Below are positions 34,701 through 36,955 of a stretch of DNA of 36,955 nucleotides, one piece after another (the stretch's first letter is position 1; every line of letters starts with the position of its first letter). The stretch is from Pedobacter petrophilus (GTDB taxonomy: Bacteria; Bacteroidota; Bacteroidia; Sphingobacteriales; Sphingobacteriaceae): positions 1-36,955 of the forward strand of contig NZ_WKKH01000041.1 in the NCBI RefSeq assembly GCF_009674725.1, in the 5' to 3' direction. A program made the position numbers and the translations under genes. A model generated the notes under the pieces. The model saw only the letters and a program-made list of their open reading frames with translations, was not told where the DNA came from and did no database searches.

Positions 34701-35847
34701 TTGTGCCCCACTTCACTAACTCTCTTGGATCTTTAACTACTTCTATAGATTCCACATTAGACATTGGAAAATTAGCAGGAAAGCCATCCTGTGGGAAACC
34801 ATCTATTACTACAAGCATTCCAGCCGTTGAACCTGCAAAACTATTTGCCCCCCTTACCTGAGGAATCAGTACCGTTGTGCTTTTGGTTACCGTGTTAAGT
34901 ATGTAAATATTACTTATATTTTTAGGAACGTTTCGACCGCTTAAGAGTAAATCTATAATTTGCTGGCCTTCAACGTTTCCCTTGTAGGTTAAGAACTCAT
35001 CGACACTCATACGAAGAAAATTCATGTAATTTTGCCCATTTAGAAATTTTACATAAACATCTAAACTGGTAACCACTTTACTGGTTGATGTTGCTGTTTG
35101 CAGCGTTAAGCCAGGTACCGTACCTTGGAGAATTTGAGCAAGATTCATGTATCCACGATTACTTAAATCAACAAACCTATTGGGAATAGTAATAGGGCTA
35201 TTGGTGGCGTTAATACTCACTTCTGATAATTCTAAAACCCGATCTTTACCCCTTTTCATGGTGATGCGTAAAGCCGTAGAGTCAGTGTAATCCACCGTTT
35301 GCTTTGAAAATCCATCCCCTGAAAATATAAGTGTGCCATATTCACCTAAGCGGGATAGCTTAAACGTCCCATTATTATTAGTCGTGGTTCTTTGTTCTGT
35401 CTGTTGATCCTGAACAGCAATATTTTTTAAGGTGAGGTTATTTTCGTCCACTACCTGACCATATATAAATCGAGCGGCAACTGTTGTAAGGCCCTGGGAG
35501 GCCCCGGCAGAACCGCTATACTTCTTAATAGCGATTGTTTTGTCAAAAAATCTGTACTGAAATCCTTTTTTTGTCAGTACGGTATTTAAAACTTCCTTTA
35601 GAGGGATGTTTTTAAAATTAACACTTAACCTTACAGCATCCACCTCTGACTTATCACTAAAAAACACATAAGAGGTTTGCCGTTCGATTGCCTTGAGGAT
35701 AACCTGCAACGAAACATCTTCTTTCTTTATAGTTATATTCTGTGCGCAACATCGTTGAGAAGCAAACAAACAAACGGTTAGGAACAAAAGATTAAGACTG
35801 ATTTTTATGTTGTTAAGGCCCAAAAACTTTAAAAGCATCAAAAACAT
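31708..35847 (-). CDS. susC-like: SusC/RagA-family TonB-dependent transporter with STN domain
   Basis: About 1,379 residues from the ATG at 35847, which places a normal signal peptide (...FLTVCLFASQRCCAQ) at the start; an in-frame ATG at 35931 would add 28 unlikely residues. Domains in order: STN (ITIKKEDVSLQVILKAIERQ), carboxypeptidase-like beta-sandwich (FIYGQVVDENNLTLKNIAVQ), plug (GLTLQTATSTSK to NNGLILIKTKVA) and a large beta-barrel ending YSFNINVSY. The plug and barrel are longer than in many SusC proteins. The STN domain signals through FecR, whose (truncated) gene lies upstream. It imports the ligand captured by the SusD partner. Confidence 0.95.
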   Translation of the reverse strand: MFLMLLKFLGLNNIKISLNLLFLTVCLFASQRCCAQNITIKKEDVSLQVILKAIERQTSYVFFSDKSEVDAVRLSVNFKNIPLKEVLNTVLTKKGFQYRFFDKTIAIKKYSGSAGASQGLTTVAARFIYGQVVDENNLTLKNIAVQDQQTEQRTTTNNNGTFKLSRLGEYGTLIFSGDGFSKQTVDYTDSTALRITMKRGKDRVLELSEVSINATNSPITIPNRFVDLSNRGYMNLAQILQGTVPGLTLQTATSTSKVVTSLDVYVKFLNGQNYMNFLRMSVDEFLTYKGNVEGQQIIDLLLSGRNVPKNISNIYILNTVTKSTTVLIPQVRGANSFAGSTAGMLVVIDGFPQDGFPANFPMSNVESIEVVKDPRELVKWGTRANNGLILIKTKVAQKGHLQINYSANFYYEKAPRFNREKMQLASTADYLDYVKDIDTTFKPSYSNQSYYFTPAQRLFAQNRLGMITPESYSKSLDSLSGLSNEGQLSLLQQDRFSQNHSLNLNGGNRIYKFNFLTNYLYDQPHDLGSYSKTLTLNLNNTFNLFHNNLKINWLINYSNALRRTGYSFQPNSFTEPYQLLHDPQGNYEYDYSGNFSPYANALIMANGYRNYGVNVLEDARSNKNLSRFIQKRTSFNLNWSILPGLTFGTSIYYDGSNLNTNNVYGKQSSYVRQLVDTYGEYTPNGVNYYVPWGDILQSSRRNNELWNLRSGITYSKSIGKHQIALSVGGGASSTSSTRPNNSVLYGYNAETNYSSPVFLPTPDPNAPITNYNYLLSNSLAPGAYPATLTRPINGDTSVNRNLNANAVIAYKFADRLTVSATYNSVLSPVYGQAASYSTLSSSNVSVNGLVIRHLSKFFNHVYLSTGIDHFKLPDLPESYSNIRYQQSVWNNYAIWVNGLQPTQQKGQSSTNWYQKLTFNVIDSLLTLNVAYNTLTNRGNLNNLSTDPASLSTTGNQTNVVNYVSAGLSGILRHGLLKFQAAYAKSPEGIATVNGGLNYDIGHEKYFTSDLITAFDVGAKLENISAYQGLGIIMGTNVGNNGSFSQAVNNNYTLLPPNNVNLEVYTRIAIKDDLYSLDLRYYNRKTSGLNNFTTTLTDPTTGTNAKITYSTITNKGLETYFRVRALKTENWEYGVTLNGAYNLNIVTNVPDPVFYGSSDYTTMYRNGYDVSSIFSVKSAGLDHNGDPQIYSDQGKIVTKIDSSTITTGLIYSGKTRAPWTGGLIHDVRYKFLFARVSLVFNLGHVMRTYIPYASNNLKENSVLIANRWRKPGDEEFTNVPRIDKDNPSNLSYRAFVTQNGTNSITTADNIRLQEVMIGCNLTPGFLKKIGVSGCTITLTGQNLASWSRNPYHIDPATVDVGGRIGLPIPTQYSFNINVSY

Positions 35848-35995
35848 ACTCCATATATTCGTTCGCTGCCATAAAAAAGTTAAAGTAAAAAAAGTTCTCC
35901 GGTTAGGGAAGTGAATTGAATTTAAAATCATTAGTTTTGTTGCGTTTAGGGGTCAATAGTTTACTGTGAATTAAATGAAATCGTCTATTCAATTA

Positions 35996-36023
35996 ACCGG
36001 GTTGTGCGGGAACACAGCCCGGT
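35996..36023. promoter_or_regulatory. Hairpin between fecR and susC
   Basis: ACCGGGTTGTG (35996-36006) pairs with CACAGCCCGGT (36013-36023) around the loop CGGGAA, with a single G-T pair. No T-run follows on the minus strand, so it is more likely an RNA-stability or attenuation element between the anti-sigma and receptor genes than a terminator. Confidence 0.5.
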
Positions 36024-36071
36024 ATTTTAAAGAAATAACTCACCGTTATCCGATCTGATATTCCATGTGTT

Positions 36072-36878
36072 TTATAAAATAAAAAGTTTGCGTTTTCCTA
36101 AATCATCCTTGTATACCTTAACATGAACACCGCTGTAGTTAAGTAATTCGATCAACTGCCCTAAATTTACATTTGATGGGATTTTGCCGTAATACTCTTT
36201 AAGATGTCCTGCATTAACGGTATCTAATTCCAAGCTATACCACCTGGCTATTTCAGATAGCATATCGAGGGTATTATCGCCGTTAAAAACAAAAAAACCA
36301 TCTTTCCACGCTAATGCTTTTGATGCTTCAATTTTTGATATTTGTACACCGTTATTTTTCAGGATAGCCTGTTGATTTGGCTTAATGATAACGGAATGGA
36401 AAAATTTATCTGCGGGGCTGATACTTACGGATCCTTCTAGAAGGATAGTTTGCACCGATGTCTTGTTATAAGATTTAATGTTAAACTTTGTACCTAAAAC
36501 TTTAACAACCTGTTCATTCGTTTTTACAAAGAATTTAGTGTGTTTTGATGTTTTTGTCACCTCAAAGTATCCTTCACCCTTTAAATTTACTACCCTATCC
36601 GTTTTTGAAAATATTTCGGGAAAGGTTAGCTGAGAATTGGCGTTCAAGTACACTTTAGTGCCATCTGTTAATACTAAAGTGTACTTAGTTGCCTGAAAAG
36701 TTTGTATAGTTCCATTGATAACTGGTTTAAGCCCTTTCCCAATAGTTTTAAGTTCAACAATCCCCGCCGCTTTTTTATTTATCAACAAGTTCTCACTAAT
36801 AACAACATTTTTATTGGGCGTAAGCGTGTCAGGATTAATCTCTGTACCGTTAGAAAAGGTGAGAACCGCTCTTTGAGG
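36072..36878 (-). CDS. FecR-family anti-sigma factor, 5' truncated by insertion element
   Basis: About 268 residues remain. The FecR domain (AVLTFSNGTEINPD, then LVLTDGTKVYLNANSQLTFP with GEGYFEVTK and FFVKTNEQVVKVLGTKFNIK) is present. So is the C-terminal DUF4974 domain (LDMLSEIARWYSLELDTVNA and onward). The N-terminal sigma-binding part and the transmembrane helix are missing because the inverted repeat begins at 36879. A TTG inside the repeat that could look like a start is not real. In intact systems this protein senses the STN domain of the receptor and releases an ECF sigma factor; that gene would lie beyond the window. Confidence 0.9.
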   Translation of the reverse strand, partial: PQRAVLTFSNGTEINPDTLTPNKNVVISENLLINKKAAGIVELKTIGKGLKPVINGTIQTFQATKYTLVLTDGTKVYLNANSQLTFPEIFSKTDRVVNLKGEGYFEVTKTSKHTKFFVKTNEQVVKVLGTKFNIKSYNKTSVQTILLEGSVSISPADKFFHSVIIKPNQQAILKNNGVQISKIEASKALAWKDGFFVFNGDNTLDMLSEIARWYSLELDTVNAGHLKEYYGKIPSNVNLGQLIELLNYSGVHVKVYKDDLGKRKLFIL

Positions 36879-36955
36879 TGCATATACCAATAAATTTGAC
36901 CCCCTTTCGCCAATTTTAAATTGACCCCCAGAGTTGTTGCTTGAAAAAAGCAGAA
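36879..36955. repeat. Right terminal inverted repeat, probable IS21-family element tip
   Basis: An exact reverse complement of bases 1-77. Read inward to outward it begins TGCATATACC and carries two TTGACCCCC boxes. It interrupts the fecR gene at 36878/36879. Since both ends show the same tip in inverted orientation, the window lies between two inversely placed copies of the element or is an assembly contig that ends in it on both sides. Confidence 0.75.

Noticed and set aside
36879..36890. TTG start of the FecR protein at 36890
   Set aside because: It lies within the right inverted repeat; the true N-terminal part of FecR is missing.
1..36955. The window as one composite transposon
   Set aside because: The two tips interrupt different genes and the content is ordinary chromosomal genes; no transposase or target duplication can be seen. 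A contig bounded by a multicopy IS explains it better.
1..36955. CRISPR arrays, rRNA or tRNA genes
   Set aside because: No regularly spaced direct repeats and no rRNA or complete tRNA signature were seen on either strand.

Overview
The window looks like a chromosomal segment of a Sphingobacteriaceae-type Bacteroidota (Pedobacter/Mucilaginibacter-like). Supporting signs are low GC, a SusC/SusD pair with STN and FecR signalling, TlpA/DUF4369 redoxins, many small secreted proteins with '...AQ' signal-peptide ends, and one clear TTTG-N18-TAnnTTTG promoter. The first and last 77 bases are a perfect inverted repeat. It carries two TTGACCCCC boxes and ends in CA/TG, which fits the tip of an IS21-family element. 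Each copy cuts into a gene (a PKS at the left, a fecR at the right), so the window is probably a whole contig lying between two copies of one insertion sequence.

Left region (1-6440, + strand). The C-terminal phosphopantetheinyl-transferase domain of an enediyne-type iterative PKS is followed, with overlap, by an enediyne-type hotdog thioesterase. Next come a TonB-dependent-receptor-like outer-membrane protein, an NTF2/SnoaL-like protein and a complete NitT/TauT-type ABC importer (permease, ATPase, membrane-anchored binding protein). This is the downstream half of a polyketide locus that I do not recognise as a described Bacteroidota pathway.

Region 6.4-14.1 kb is a gene graveyard. It holds an ORF6N fragment, frameshifted small genes, a broken lipoprotein gene, a decayed paralogue of a nearby intact secreted-protein gene, and a gene broken into at least three frames. 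Intact small secreted or membrane proteins of unknown function lie between them.

Region 14.2-24.3 kb. A lipoprotein-type TPR histidine kinase and its NarL-family regulator are transcribed from a visible Bacteroidota promoter. After them come an aldo/keto reductase relic, a beta-propeller/phosphoesterase gene paired with a putative outer-membrane protein gene, a periplasmic metallo-beta-lactamase-fold hydrolase, a GH27 alpha-galactosidase relic with a terminator, and a zincin-like lipoprotein. An ORF-free kilobase with plus-strand terminator hairpins closes the region.

Right region (24.3-36.9 kb, all - strand). Reading 5' to 3' the genes are truncated fecR, SusC-like receptor with an STN domain, SusD-like lipoprotein, a DUF1735/BT_3987-type lipoprotein, two TlpA-like thiol reductases, a trypsin-like serine protease and a tail-specific S41 protease. 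I infer a sigma/anti-sigma-controlled nutrient uptake locus that handles protein or disulfide-containing peptide substrates.
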